64,000 nucleotides of DNA from Actinernus sp. WN-2022. Its lineage: Eukaryota > Cnidaria > Anthozoa > Actiniaria > Actinernidae. Positions 44,786 through 54,680 of the stretch are shown here, in pieces (positions within the stretch are counted from its first letter, which is position 1; each line of letters opens with the position of its first letter). Made by a program: the position numbers and the translations under genes. The notes under the pieces were generated by a model. The model saw only the letters and a list, made by a program, of their open reading frames with translations, was not told the origin of the DNA and did not search any database. The stretch covers positions 140,031,745-140,095,744 of the forward strand of contig JAOWCC010001589.1 in NCBI GenBank assembly GCA_030867875.1, in the 5' to 3' direction.

Positions 44786-45618
44786 GTCGATTTCTATTAA
44801 TAAATGTCTTTAAAAATATTCTTCCTCTTGTCATCGTTTTAATATAAGCAATCAGTAAGCAGCATTTGTCAACAAGAAACAAATCAATGAAACATAAATC
44901 AGTGTAATCTTGTAACACGATACATTATATCAATCCAAGAACTGATAAATAAGAAAGTTATCAACTCCGCAACTATAAGGAAAACAAACTGTAAATTGGT
45001 GTTTTTGAAATTGAATAAACTTTGTTTAATTTATCTGGTGGTTTGTTTATATTCGTATGATAATTATAGTTCGGTTTTAGAGAAGAATTTGTATCTCAAG
45101 AGTTTTCCTCAAAACAATAGGACTATTGTTTCTATCAAACTGTACTGATGGCCCTTCAGTTATCGCTAATCACAAAGGATAATAGCACAATTGCTCTTAT
45201 GAGTCACAGTGGATTTACTGTTAAGGTTTATAAATATACTGCGCTGTATTCCTCCTCAATTCCCTCCTCACTAATTATCTATTCCTCCTCAAATTCAATG
45301 GATAATAGGATTGTGACGTCTGTATTCCTCGATAATGAGAAACCACTTCATTTAATGAGATTCCACTTCAATTTCCAGACAATAGATAATTTATTTACCC
45401 CATTTTTATTCATGAGCCCACCACTTTATTCATGAGCTCACCACTTTATTCATGAGCTCACCACTTTATTCATGAGCGCACCACTTTATTCATGAATCCA
45501 AGACAATAGAACCGTGACGTCATTGAATTAATGAGAGCGCACCAAAATTTAACATAACACCGCAAAAATTAACATAACACTGCAAAAATACGGCTAATTC
45601 GGTGCCTCTTATACTACT

Positions 45619-45960
45619 TATGACACTAAAATGGAAATCGAGTTTGTGTAAGAGATATAGTTTGAAGATTGTCTAGGTTACGTTTCAGGCTCCTTACGTT
45701 GTTATGAAACAGTGAAAAACTAGAATCAGTGACAGGCTTTGATAACTTATTTTTAAATTGACTGAAACTATGAGGGGAATAATATTGACTTCGTATTTGT
45801 TGATTCCCTAATCCCTATAACATTATAATCAGGATTAATATTGTTATTTGCATTTAAGCTAAACAAATATAAGTCATGCATGAATACTGGAAAGTTTATT
45901 AAGATATTTTTTCGTAGACAAATTACCAGTTGAACTATTTTTAAAAAGACCATGGAATGG
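45619..45960 (-). pseudogene. LINE ORF N-terminal piece (right side of the interrupted LINE)
   Basis: The minus-strand reading contains FSLFHNNVRSLKRNLDNLQT, the N-terminal signature of an APE-type LINE endonuclease. A frameshift follows, then LDFHFSVI up to the insertion point. It is the upstream part of the reading at 42930-43042, which dates the palindromic element as younger than this LINE. Confidence 0.75.
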
Positions 45961-46089
45961 GATAATATTAACGTCGCTGTATGACAGTTCTCGAAATAAT
46001 CATTTCCTTACATTTCGAGTGCTTTTTTCGCTCCTACCTCATCTCAAAGTAATGTTCCAAGTTAACTCTCCTCTGGTAGTTCACTGGTA

Positions 46090-46440
46090 CTGTTGGTCTG
46101 GAGTTCTAGTTTTTTCAGGTTCTCCAACTTGCGGAGTTTGAATATATGTTTAACGGGTAGGCAGTGTAGTTTATATAAAATGGGAGTAATGTGATCGAAC
46201 CGACTGATATTACAAATGAGTCCAGACGCGGCATTCTGCAAACGCTAAAGTTTGTGCAGCTGATTGGCTGGCAGGCCATAGAGAAGGTTATTACAGTAGT
46301 CTAGTCGACTAGTAACAAAGGCGTTAATTAGGATTCGCTCAGTGTCAAAACTAAGAAATTTTCTGATTCTCCTAATGTTAAATAAGTGAAAGAAAGCTGC
46401 TTTGCAAGTCTTGTTAATGTGGATGTCCATTTTCAGCTAA
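46090..46440 (-). pseudogene. LINE reverse-transcriptase C-terminal fragment
   Basis: The minus-strand reading gives CKAAFFHLFNIRRIRKFLSF, LDYCNNLLYGLPANQLHKL and, after a stop, RLQNAASGLICNISRF and HCLPV, the typical post-RT region of CR1/L2-like elements. It is truncated on both sides. Confidence 0.8.
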
Positions 46441-46489
46441 TACGTTATAGAAATAAGAATAAAACCGGTCTAATACGACGTTAATTAGG

Positions 46490-46670
46490 GCGGCTCTCTA
46501 TGCTGAGGTAGAATTGGAATTAGGGGAACAAATGATGATGGTGTAAAACAGGAAAGCAGGAGAAAAACTCTGGAGGCAAGATAGAGAACCAACAACAAAC
46601 TCAACTCATATACGACCCAGGAATCGAACCCGGCACAGTGGCGAGCCACCCGGCCCCCATTTTAAAGACA
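46490..46670 (-). mobile_element. tRNA-derived SINE, minus strand
   Basis: On the minus strand CCGGGTTCGATTCCTGGG is a good Pol III B box. It is preceded by GGGGGCCGGGTGGCTCGCCA and followed by a GTTGTTGGTTCTC-type body. It is related in type to the SINE at 24455. Confidence 0.7.
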
Positions 46671-47062
46671 CGTGATAGGCGGAGGGAGAGGACGTGTACC
46701 TAATAACATGTAAAATTTCATGTTTTATGTTGCTAAAAATGTTTCATATTATCAAAGAGCTATCTGATAAAACAACAACAAAATTACAACGAAGGCAATT
46801 CCACAAAAAAGAACGATTCTATTATGCTTACGCGTTTTACGGAATGGTTGCAAAGACCATCTAAGAAGCATCGAGTTTATTTTAAACAGCCAGGTGTACA
46901 ACATGATTCGTTCTCCATTGAATTGATGAGTTTCAACAAACGAAATTACGAGAAAAAATAAGAGAAAATTAACAAATTTTAAATCCCATTGCCGTTCATG
47001 CTATCATTTAATTATTAGCCAGGCTATCTAACGCAAACACTGAAACACCTTGCAAAAGTAAA

Positions 47063-50000
47063 TAAGAGGTATTGTCTGAGAAAGCGTGTCAGATGTTGGA
47101 AATGGGGGGTCAGCGGATTTCAATGAAACTTGCTGTAGAAGTTGACCTTTATGAGTTATTCCAAAATGTGGTTTGACTTGGTTTGCCAGTCTTTTTTAAA
47201 AAAAATCAAGGGTGTCCCACTTTTGGCCTGAGGACCATCAAAAATACTGTCATCTTGAGGATAAGTTCAATGTCTCACTAAAATAAATACAGAAAACCCA
47301 TGGACTTCACAATGGTATGGTATCTTTCTACCACTAACCCTCGTTCACAACATGTGAGATTGCGGGATCGAGGTAATGATTAGAGAGAGGCCTGGCACTA
47401 GTTTGGAGCAATTATCAAAGCTAAAACACTACCAAAAATGGCACAATTTCAAAACATAATAATTTTCACCTTCCATCCCAGCTAGAATTGGTATTTCAAT
47501 CATGAGTTACATCATTATTAGTAGAAACAGAAACAGGTTAGAAATATTTGGGCCATTTATTTTTTGTGGTTTTCTGGACTCGTTTTAATATCATACTTTT
47601 GAAAAATGGCCATATTTCCACAAACACTTTTCTTGCTATAATGACAACGGTTTTTTAGCTTTAGCATCTCAAATTACTCTCTTTTTATTCTACTTGATGT
47701 CTAAACTTACAAAACAATAGTATTTTTAGGAAAACACTTTTCAGGTAGTAAAAAAGTGGTCTCACAATTAACTGTAAATAGTACTGTAACAACCCTCCAT
47801 ATTTGGCTTCAATTAAGTATACACATTCCACATTAATAACTAAACTAAAGATGTCTAAAAGTAAGTGGTATTTGAAGAGTTCTACAGTAAACATTGCTTC
47901 ATTGTACTCAGCTACGACATTAGTTTATCGGTTCTACTTCTACTAAAATAATGTTGATATCATGGCTTTGTCCACATTCCAGGACATGTATGTCTGTCAA
48001 TTTTGTTGTCTTTACTCAAAAGTCTAGCATAACCCTCGAGGCTCCATTAAGATGAACACTTTCTTTGTGAAAGTTCTTAGCAAAATTATTCCCACTTTGC
48101 ACGCTGTCCACTTTGCATGCATTTTGTCGTTTGTTCTTCTGCATCGAAGTTATGCCGATTTTTTGCTGGTAACACCACATTGCAGATAAATCTGTATCAG
48201 CCTTGTTACTTCATGATCAATGTTAAGTATAAGTAGAAGTAGAATACTTTTCAGTTGACAAAATATTTTGCTCTGTCAGGAAGTAATGGGCTCCTGCCAT
48301 TTGTGATTGTTGTTGTTGATCAGTCGTCCGCCATCTTCTACACGTGTTTCGAGGGGACTGGGTCATACCTGGTTCCAGTCTTATACAAACAAAATAGTTC
48401 TCACGTCCAGTTGTTTTCAAAGAATCCATATGGCTCAGTTATTTATTAACCTATTAAAGCGTAACCCTCAAAGTTTTCGTGCTTTAGAATACACAACTGT
48501 ACATACTTGGCAGCATTGAAGAATCAGTGAAGACATGATGTCATCACGTTATTATATATGCACGAGATGAAGTAAACGAAAATGTGCTTTCCATATTCTT
48601 TCCATCCGCCTTCCTCCCTCTGGCCTCCTCCCCTGAAAAAAAAACCAGTAAAAGGGGAATTACTGGACAGAAACAAACATGTTAATACAAAATAAGCCGA
48701 TAATAATAAAAAGGAAGGACATTTTAAGAACCATGCGGGGACACGGGAAAAATTACGAAAAGAAAACCACTGCCTCTCCTGCAGAAATACCGAAATTTTG
48801 ATCATCATCAAAGATTACACCCCATCTAAAAATTTACCACCCTGTGGTTGCTACTCTCGCAAGCAACTACTTTCGTCCTACATCAACGAGAGGTTCAACA
48901 GAATGGCTCGTTTTTATCAGAATTAAAAAAAACGTGATCCCCACCCCTAGTCTCCTTCGCATCCCAACCCTGGCGAAAAGTAACTAATTAAAATATCAAT
49001 CCCCATCATATCGAAAATACTGAAGTGTCAGCAGCATTTGTATATGTAGAATTATCATTCTAAACCATGGAAATACTTTGGGTTAATAAAAAAAGATTAT
49101 GATCATGGCCAGCTTTGATGAAAACAACTGGATGTGAATGTAAGAGACTGGAACCAGGTATGACCCAGACCCCTCAAAACACACGTCCAAAATGGCAGAC
49201 GACAGATCAACCAACCTCGTCCCCAGGGTCTTCTCGGTCAGATCCAAGATGTCTTGGATCTGAACGAGAAGACCTTGGGGATGAGGTTGCAGATCAACAA
49301 CAGCCAAACGAAGCAGGAAGATACGTAAACCGCAAAATATTTTGTCAACTGAAAAAGGTGTTCTACTTCGACTCACCTACTGATTGACCATATTAGCTAG
49401 GCTTTTTCTGCACTGTAGATGTTACCAGCAAAAATGGGCATCGCTTAAACTGATAAATCAACCAAAGGCATGCAGTCATACCGGCCAACCCCAGGAGTTC
49501 TAAAATCTGGAGAATGTTGGTTGAGTGTTTGTTATGACGTAATGATTCCCGAATTTTTCCGAGATTTGAGGCTCTATCCGGGAGAGCGGGAGATGAGGTC
49601 CAAAATCTGGAGTTACAGTATTATTTTACAGTTGTGAGGTTACTTATTTTACCAGCTGAAACAGTGTTTTCCTAAAATACTATTGTTTTATAAGTTTAGA
49701 CATCAAGTAGAATAAAGAACAAAGTAATTTGAGATGCACAAGCTAAAAAAAATACATTTTGTGAATATTGCCATTTTGCAAAAGTATGATATTAAAATGA
49801 GGCCAGAAAACCGCAAAATGTAAATAGCCCAAATTTTTCTAACCTGTTTCTGTTTCTACTAATAATGATGTAACTCATGATTGAAATACCAATTCTAGCT
49901 AGGATGGCAGGTAAAATATATTAAGTTTTGAAATTGTTTCATTGTTGGTAGTTTTTTTTAGCTATAATAATTGCTCCGAACCAGTGCCAGGCCGCTCTCT

Positions 50001-50322
50001 ACCCATTACCTCAATGCCGCAATCTCACATGTGTTATTAAAGAGGGTTAGTAGTAGAAAGATACCATACCGTAGTGAAGTCCATGAGTTTTCTGTATTTA
50101 TTTTAGTGAGGCATTGAACTTACCCTCCAGATGACAGTATTTTTGATGGTCCTGAGGCTAAAAATGGGACCCCCCAGTATTTTTGAAAAAAGACTCTGGC
50201 AAACCAAGTCAAACCACATTTTGGAATAACTCATAAAGGTTAACTTCTACAACAAGTTTCAATGAAATCCGCTGAACCTCCGCTTCCAATATCTGACACG
50301 CTTTCTCAGACAATGCCTCTTA
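47063..50322. mobile_element. Foldback element, ~3.26 kb with ~1.2-1.4-kb arms
   Basis: The left arm (47063 to about 48440) and right arm (about 49095-50322) are inverted copies. Paired landmarks are TTGTCTGAGAAAGCGTGTCA / TGACACGCTTTCTCAGACAA, GACCATCAAAAATACTGTCA / TGACAGTATTTTTGATGGTC, CACATTCCACA-flanked blocks, and ACTGGGTCATACCTGGTTCC / GGAACCAGGTATGACCCAG. The ~650-bp loop is non-coding. No ORF of substance lies in either arm. Unequal arm lengths reflect later indels. Confidence 0.85.
49212..49289. mobile_element. 78-bp fully palindromic MITE with 8-9-bp target duplication
   Basis: The element begins CAACCTCGTCCCCAGGGTCT and ends with the inverted form, around a central GATCCAAGATGTCTTGGATC. 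CAGATCAAC flanks it on both sides (49203-49211, 49290-49298). The opposite foldback arm near 48335 shows the empty site. The 8-9-bp duplication suggests a hAT-type element. Confidence 0.85.
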
Positions 50323-51681
50323 AGTTTCAGAGCCGCAGCTCGTGTACATTATGTACATCGGTACAACGAGTTCATAGTCAAAGAGTATACTAGGCGATAT
50401 TAATGCAGTGGTTGACTCGAAAGCTTTCGCTCCTTTGACCACTGCGCACATCTTTATTCTTTATTTAATCCTATAATTTAATGTATCTTTTTTTAACAAT
50501 TGCTTATGTTGGTATATGTATATTATTGTGTTGTAAATAGTGCGAAATAAAAAAATGAAATGAAATCCATAATTAGTATAAGACCCATTTCAGGCGCTGG
50601 TTCACTCATGTGCAGAACGTAATAGTCCTTTAAAACGCAGCAGCCAGGTTGCATCCCAGGAGGATAAAATCATTTGTTCTCGCACTTCCAAACTCGGGGC
50701 AGAGACGAGGCTGAAAGTGCAAATGCTATTGCTTGTACGTAGCTCAAATGGCCTCTGCGTTATCAAGGTCTATACAAACAAAAGATAATTAGACTAGGAT
50801 GCTTCTTTTTATCTATTACTCATAGTGGAGTCTGAAGTGGGAATAACTCTGCTATTTGCATAAACCAGCTGGAACAATTTTCCAACTGAATAGGAGGCTG
50901 TATATATCTCCATCTCTCAATTATTTTGTTCCATTTGAAAACGTTCACAGAGGTGAATGAACACACTTATTGCAAATGAGGAAACATTGTTGCGGAAAAC
51001 ACTGAAATTCACAATTATTGCCATTTCCATGTTTCCTCATTTGCAATAAGAATTTCAGTGTTTCCCTCAACAAATAAATAAATAAATACTTTATTTGTTA
51101 TAGCAGGCTGAGTATTACAGCTTACAGCTGGTGATGGCCTGCTTTTATTCCTCGCACACTCCCTACTACAATAAATGTTTTAAATAAACTATATTCGACT
51201 CACTCATGTTGGACCAGGTTAATTAAACCAAAATAATTCCGCACACGTAATCATTTACATGAAGTTATAACTGTTAGATTATAGAAAAATAGAATGTGAA
51301 ATAAACGTTATGAAGAGCACGAATTACGGGTGTTAAATAAATTCACTTTTTAAAAGTTTAATCATGATTGACACTTAGCTTGTTATTACCTTTTTTCTTG
51401 TTTTAAAAACGACTAAAGCAATGTATAATTATAAGGACACTTATCAGATGAACATAAGAAATGTACCTGTTTAATGACAAGTGTAGGACGAGATAGCATA
51501 GATCGAAGAAGTAGTATGTAAAATGGGGGGACTGGCGCAACACCTTTTTGGTAGCCCCCGCTAACCCTACGGATGGCCCCATCCCCCCCAGAAAATTTGC
51601 GATGACATAATATTTTTCAATTAGAGGTATGTATATATAATGTATACCTGAGGTACCAAATTGTAAAACATCCCGTATACT
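50323..51681. other. Non-coding flank before the right-hand Polinton
   Basis: A possible LINE 3' tail (AAATAAAAAAATGAAATGAA) lies near 50545. A small inverted repeat CTTATTGCAAATGAGGAAAC / GTTTCCTCATTTGCAATAAG lies at about 50969-51050, with a second pair AACACTGAAATTC / GAATTTCAGTGTT overlapping it. The left end of the Polinton should lie within about 51500-51680, but I could not define its terminus. Confidence 0.4.
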
Positions 51682-52443
51682 ATGGCTAATATATTGTACC
51701 TTCCTATAGAAATCTTGACTAAGATCGTAGAGTATGCCGGTCCATCATCATTTGCCTCTATTGCTTTGACTTCAAAACAGCTAAATGATGCCGCATCTCT
51801 AGCACGTTATAAAAACGTAGATCAAAAGTTTCGTAGACGAGTAGCCCTATTCGGGCTTATGTCTGCTCATACCGATGATGAGAGATATAATTTGGTTAGG
51901 AAATTCAGTATTTCCGTAAATGACGTACGCAACAAAGATCGTCAACTATTAGGATATAGCTTCGGTAGTGGTGATTTTGAGGCATACTACTACAACGATG
52001 CCGATGTTGACGACGACACCGAGTATAACTACGATGGGGACATACTAATCAATGCCTGTAGGAATGGTAATTTTGGTATCGTTAAGTGGCTCATTGAGCG
52101 CTTCAAGTTCGACATAGGCCATACATACATTGTATGTGCACTATGCTATGTATGCGAAAATGGTCATATCGATATCGTTAAGTTGCTCGTTAAGCACTCC
52201 CAGATCCCAATCCCAATAGTCGATAAAGATATGTTCTATGATGGCACGCTATCCAAGGCCAGTAGAAATGGCTTTCTTGACGTCGTTAAGTGGATCATAA
52301 AGCACATTGATCTCTACATATATGATAAAGACGCCATTCGTGCACTAAGTTATGCCCATAACAATGGTTATCGCGATATCGTTAAGTGTCTCGTTGAGCA
52401 CTTCTTCCAGCTCACCGATGCTGGTAAAATAGACCAGCCATAA
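51682..52443 (+). CDS. F-box-like plus ankyrin-repeat protein (253 aa)
   Basis: Residues ~5-45 (LPIEILTKIVEYAGPSSFAS, then LTSKQLNDAA) look like an F-box, the module that binds Skp1 in Cullin-RING ubiquitin ligases. Residues ~120-245 hold four ankyrin-type repeats of the form found in large DNA viruses (INACRNGNFGIVKWLIE, VCENGHIDIVKLLV, ASRNGFLDVVKWIIK, NNGYRDIVKCLVEH). A YYNDADVDDDTEYNYDGD acidic linker lies between. The combination suggests a substrate adaptor that redirects host ubiquitination, possibly for counter-defence. It lies at the left edge of the element, where accessory genes are expected, and the ORF is intact. Other giant-virus F-box/ankyrin proteins have the same order, whereas poxviruses usually have the reverse. 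Confidence 0.75.
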   Translation: MANILYLPIEILTKIVEYAGPSSFASIALTSKQLNDAASLARYKNVDQKFRRRVALFGLMSAHTDDERYNLVRKFSISVNDVRNKDRQLLGYSFGSGDFEAYYYNDADVDDDTEYNYDGDILINACRNGNFGIVKWLIERFKFDIGHTYIVCALCYVCENGHIDIVKLLVKHSQIPIPIVDKDMFYDGTLSKASRNGFLDVVKWIIKHIDLYIYDKDAIRALSYAHNNGYRDIVKCLVEHFFQLTDAGKIDQP

Positions 52444-52573
52444 AAAGCACTTCTTTCCCATTTCTGGTCACGATATAGATAGAAAAATTTCGAACTAGAA
52501 CATATGATTTTAGTTCTAAGAAGAAAAAATCAAAATAAAGAAAAAAACCAAGAGCAAAACTGGACGTCTCCAG

Positions 52574-52638
52574 AACCTCTCTAGGAACCCACTTTCACCT
52601 TTTCCTTCCTTCGCCATACTTTCGTTCCTAGAGAGGTT
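52574..52638. terminator. 15-bp perfect hairpin between convergent genes
   Basis: AACCTCTCTAGGAAC (52574-52588) and GTTCCTAGAGAGGTT (52624-52638) are perfect inverted copies with a 35-nt loop. It lies downstream of the F-box gene, facing the oppositely oriented genes to the right. It may mark mRNA 3' ends. The role is inferred from position. Confidence 0.5.
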
Positions 52639-52667
52639 TTTGCTTATTACCGGGCCCGGCTTACTGT

Positions 52668-52733
52668 ATTTGGTCTACTGTATTTGGTCCACTGTATTCG
52701 GTCTACTGTATTCGGTCTACTGTATTTGGTCCT
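52668..52733. repeat. ~14-bp tandem repeat, five copies
   Basis: Units are TACTGTATT(T/C)GGTC with small variations, and one further TACTGTATTTG lies near 52825. Its purpose is unknown. Confidence 0.8.
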
Positions 52734-52739
52734 AACTGG

Positions 52740-53196
52740 TTGAGGCACAACCGGCATCCGTGGGTCCCTTTTAAGATCCCTTGAGCTTCACCCAAGCACC
52801 CGACCCAGGATTGACACTGTTTGTACTGTATTTGTTCGGCTTACTTTAACTTCTGCCACATCGACAGACGCGCTACGATTTGTGAGGGGCTGGAGGCTTT
52901 TTACCCCCCACAAACCGATCTACCATATATAGTCCCGGATTCGAACTCTGAACTGAAAGGGCCTCCATTTTCCTTCCAGTCCAGCGTTGAACCGCGAGGG
53001 CTATACATGCTAGACAGTGACGTAGGCGAAAAATATCCTACTTATGTTTTAAGCAATTGTCGTATGTTAATTAGCGTCGCCGACGCTATGTCTCGAAATT
53101 TGCATACGAACTCGACATACAAGTTAATTTATACGAACCGCTTAGAAAAGCGTTAATATCGCCCACGCTCACTTTTCTCATATGAGATGTCAATTT
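52740..53196. other. Non-coding gap between the F-box gene and the minus-strand block
   Basis: A 111-codon frame (52821-53156) has no recognisable features and is probably chance. No conserved element is seen. Confidence 0.35.
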
Positions 53197-53823
53197 TTAT
53201 CCCAATTTTGCTCTCATTTCTTCTAGCATTTTTTGCTTGACTTCGCCTCGAATTTGTTCCACTCTTTTTTCACTCATTCGGCTTAAATTAGCCGAAGTTT
53301 TGTGACGAATTTCAATCTTCATAGTTTCGTATTTATCTGTCTCAGCGAGGATTAGATTGTATTCGACGTCAGATATATTTTCATCGCGAAGGGCCTTTGA
53401 TACTAGATCGCGAATCGTATTAATTTTCGCTTTAGCTAACATAGCGGTTTTCTCGTGTTTAGAAACTTTTTTTCCGATCTTTTTAGCCCCAACGGTTGTA
53501 GCTGCTGAAATCATCCCACAGACCCCACCAATAACACCGAATGGTAGGCCGATTATTACACCGAAACCAGTTAGAGCTACCGCTTTTCCTGAACCCGATA
53601 ATAATACAGATAGACCTCCTGTTACCACAGCGACACCATGGACAATTCCTTGTGCGCGGGAGTATTTCTTACGCAAACCTTCATAGTGTTTTTCTTGAGT
53701 TTCGATATCTGAAAGAGTATCTCGGACTGTTTGCAACCGAAAATTATATCCGCTAGCCCCGCTAGCCAGCGACGGATAGATCGGTGGTGCCGTTGGAAGT
53801 AATTGAATTGAATCGCTTGCCAT
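53197..53823 (-). CDS. Putative virion protein with overlapping PTAP, PPxY and YPxL late-domain motifs (208 aa)
   Basis: The N-terminal 19 residues contain PTAPPIYPSL (10-19). This reads as PTAP (Tsg101-binding type), PPIY (Nedd4/WW-binding type) and YPSL (ALIX-binding type) in ten consecutive residues. A predicted coiled-coil segment (about 35-55) is followed by a long glycine-rich hydrophobic region (60-115, GVIIGLPFGVIGGVCGMISA), a basic KKIGKKVSKHEK segment and a helical charged C-terminal half. Such an architecture suits a membrane-associated virion protein that recruits the ESCRT machinery. I believe related proteins recur in cnidarian Polintons, with no established function. It is intact and lies just downstream of the putative penton gene on the same strand (gap 16 bp). 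Confidence 0.65.
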   Translation of the reverse strand: MASDSIQLLPTAPPIYPSLASGASGYNFRLQTVRDTLSDIETQEKHYEGLRKKYSRAQGIVHGVAVVTGGLSVLLSGSGKAVALTGFGVIIGLPFGVIGGVCGMISAATTVGAKKIGKKVSKHEKTAMLAKAKINTIRDLVSKALRDENISDVEYNLILAETDKYETMKIEIRHKTSANLSRMSEKRVEQIRGEVKQKMLEEMRAKLG

Positions 53824-53839
53824 TATGTTATATCATAAC

Positions 53840-54505
53840 TTACTCAATCTTCAATACGTATCGTATAGGTCGACCACGGAAGTCTATAATATTTCCTTCT
53901 TCGTCTCTAAGCGTCAGACGAAGGCTGTTTCGTCTTGTCCCTAGAGCTCGTATGGTCAAGGGAAGCCATTGATTGTAAGTATTTACTGTAAACCTAAGGC
54001 CGTAGGGCTCGAAGATAGCCAGTACGTTTGATTGCTTTCCATTAAGAATTGAGAAGCTAGGATCCACCACATCACAGTAGATAGATACATAGTGAAGAAT
54101 CTGCGTCACCAGTTTGTATTTTCCTACTTTGAGTGACACATTATCCCCTTCTGGAGTACCCTCGATACTAAACAAATCGCAGAGGTTCTTACTGAACAGG
54201 ATTGGTTTCTTAACTTTTAGACCCCAAAATTGCTTAAATGGGGAGTCTATGAATTCTAATAAACCAGCAGTAACCGCTGGTTCAAGGGCAGCCATCAAGA
54301 TTTTTATATTATAATTCCCCGACTTAAGTTCATACGGAATCCTCATCTCACCTGGGGTATTCCAAGTGAATGAAGCTGTCTCCGTTAGATTCCACCAACT
54401 GTTCTCAAAGGCGATCTCGATTAGAGAAATATTATGGATGTAAATAGGTTCTTGAAAATAGACCGTATGGTCAGACGAGGTAGTGGTGACATTTAAGATT
54501 ACCAT
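53840..54505 (-). CDS. Putative penton / minor capsid protein (single jelly-roll, 221 aa)
   Basis: The protein is beta-rich and lacks membrane segments. Its N-terminal region has PIYIHNISLIEIAFENSW. The middle has an IPYELKSGNYNI motif and HYVSIYCDVVDPS. The C-terminus has SLRLTLRDEEGNIIDFRGRP. These motifs recur in the Polinton/adintovirus protein assigned as the penton vertex or minor capsid protein. It would occupy the five-fold vertices of the virion with the double-jelly-roll hexon around it. It is transcribed away from the conserved 505-codon gene across a 175-bp divergent region. No lesion is seen. Confidence 0.65.
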   Translation of the reverse strand: MVILNVTTTSSDHTVYFQEPIYIHNISLIEIAFENSWWNLTETASFTWNTPGEMRIPYELKSGNYNIKILMAALEPAVTAGLLEFIDSPFKQFWGLKVKKPILFSKNLCDLFSIEGTPEGDNVSLKVGKYKLVTQILHYVSIYCDVVDPSFSILNGKQSNVLAIFEPYGLRFTVNTYNQWLPLTIRALGTRRNSLRLTLRDEEGNIIDFRGRPIRYVLKIE

Positions 54506-54680
54506 ATTAAAGCCTGAAGTTTACTTCGATATCAGATGTTTACTTCAATGATACTAACATATATTCTTTACTTCACGATATTAACATATGTCGTAACTTT
54601 AATACGTATCAATATCAAACAGATTAGTCAAGTGGATGAATCGAACGGATTGATTGGCCCGGCGCCAAGGATAAGAAACC
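54506..54680. promoter_or_regulatory. Divergent promoter region with three repeated TTTACTTC motifs
   Basis: GTTTACTTCGATATCAG (about 54519), GTTTACTTCAATGATACTAA (about 54538) and CTTTACTTCACGATATTAAC (about 54566) form three spaced copies between two divergently transcribed virion genes. The regular recurrence suggests protein-binding sites or a late promoter motif. Confidence 0.45.

Larger units (their letters stand above)
43043..45618. mobile_element. 2,576-bp near-palindromic Polinton-like element with 6-bp target duplication
   Basis: It is flanked by TATGAC at 43037-43042 and 45619-45624. The termini are AGTAGTATAGGAGGCACCGA on the left and the inverted form on the right (CGGTGCCTCTTATACTACT). 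Terminal inverted repeats of about 370 bp contain five ~21-bp tandem units (TCATGAATAAAGTGGTGAGC-like) and a doubled TGCGGTGTTATGTTAATGTT. Inside, ~200 bp of coding sequence (43410-43610 against 44490-44690) and a central hairpin (43932-44034) are also inverted copies, so most of the element folds on itself. The 6-bp duplication and AG-starting termini match Polintons, but no polymerase, integrase or capsid gene is present. It would be a non-autonomous derivative. Confidence 0.75.

Noticed and set aside
45148..45435. 95-codon plus-strand ORF
   Set aside because: It mostly reads through the terminal inverted repeat of the palindromic element and has no homologue on the other side.
52925..52960. 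Possible tRNA on the minus strand (GTTCGAATCC)
   Set aside because: The B-box-like sequence is present, but no T-stem, acceptor stem or anticodon arm can be built around it.
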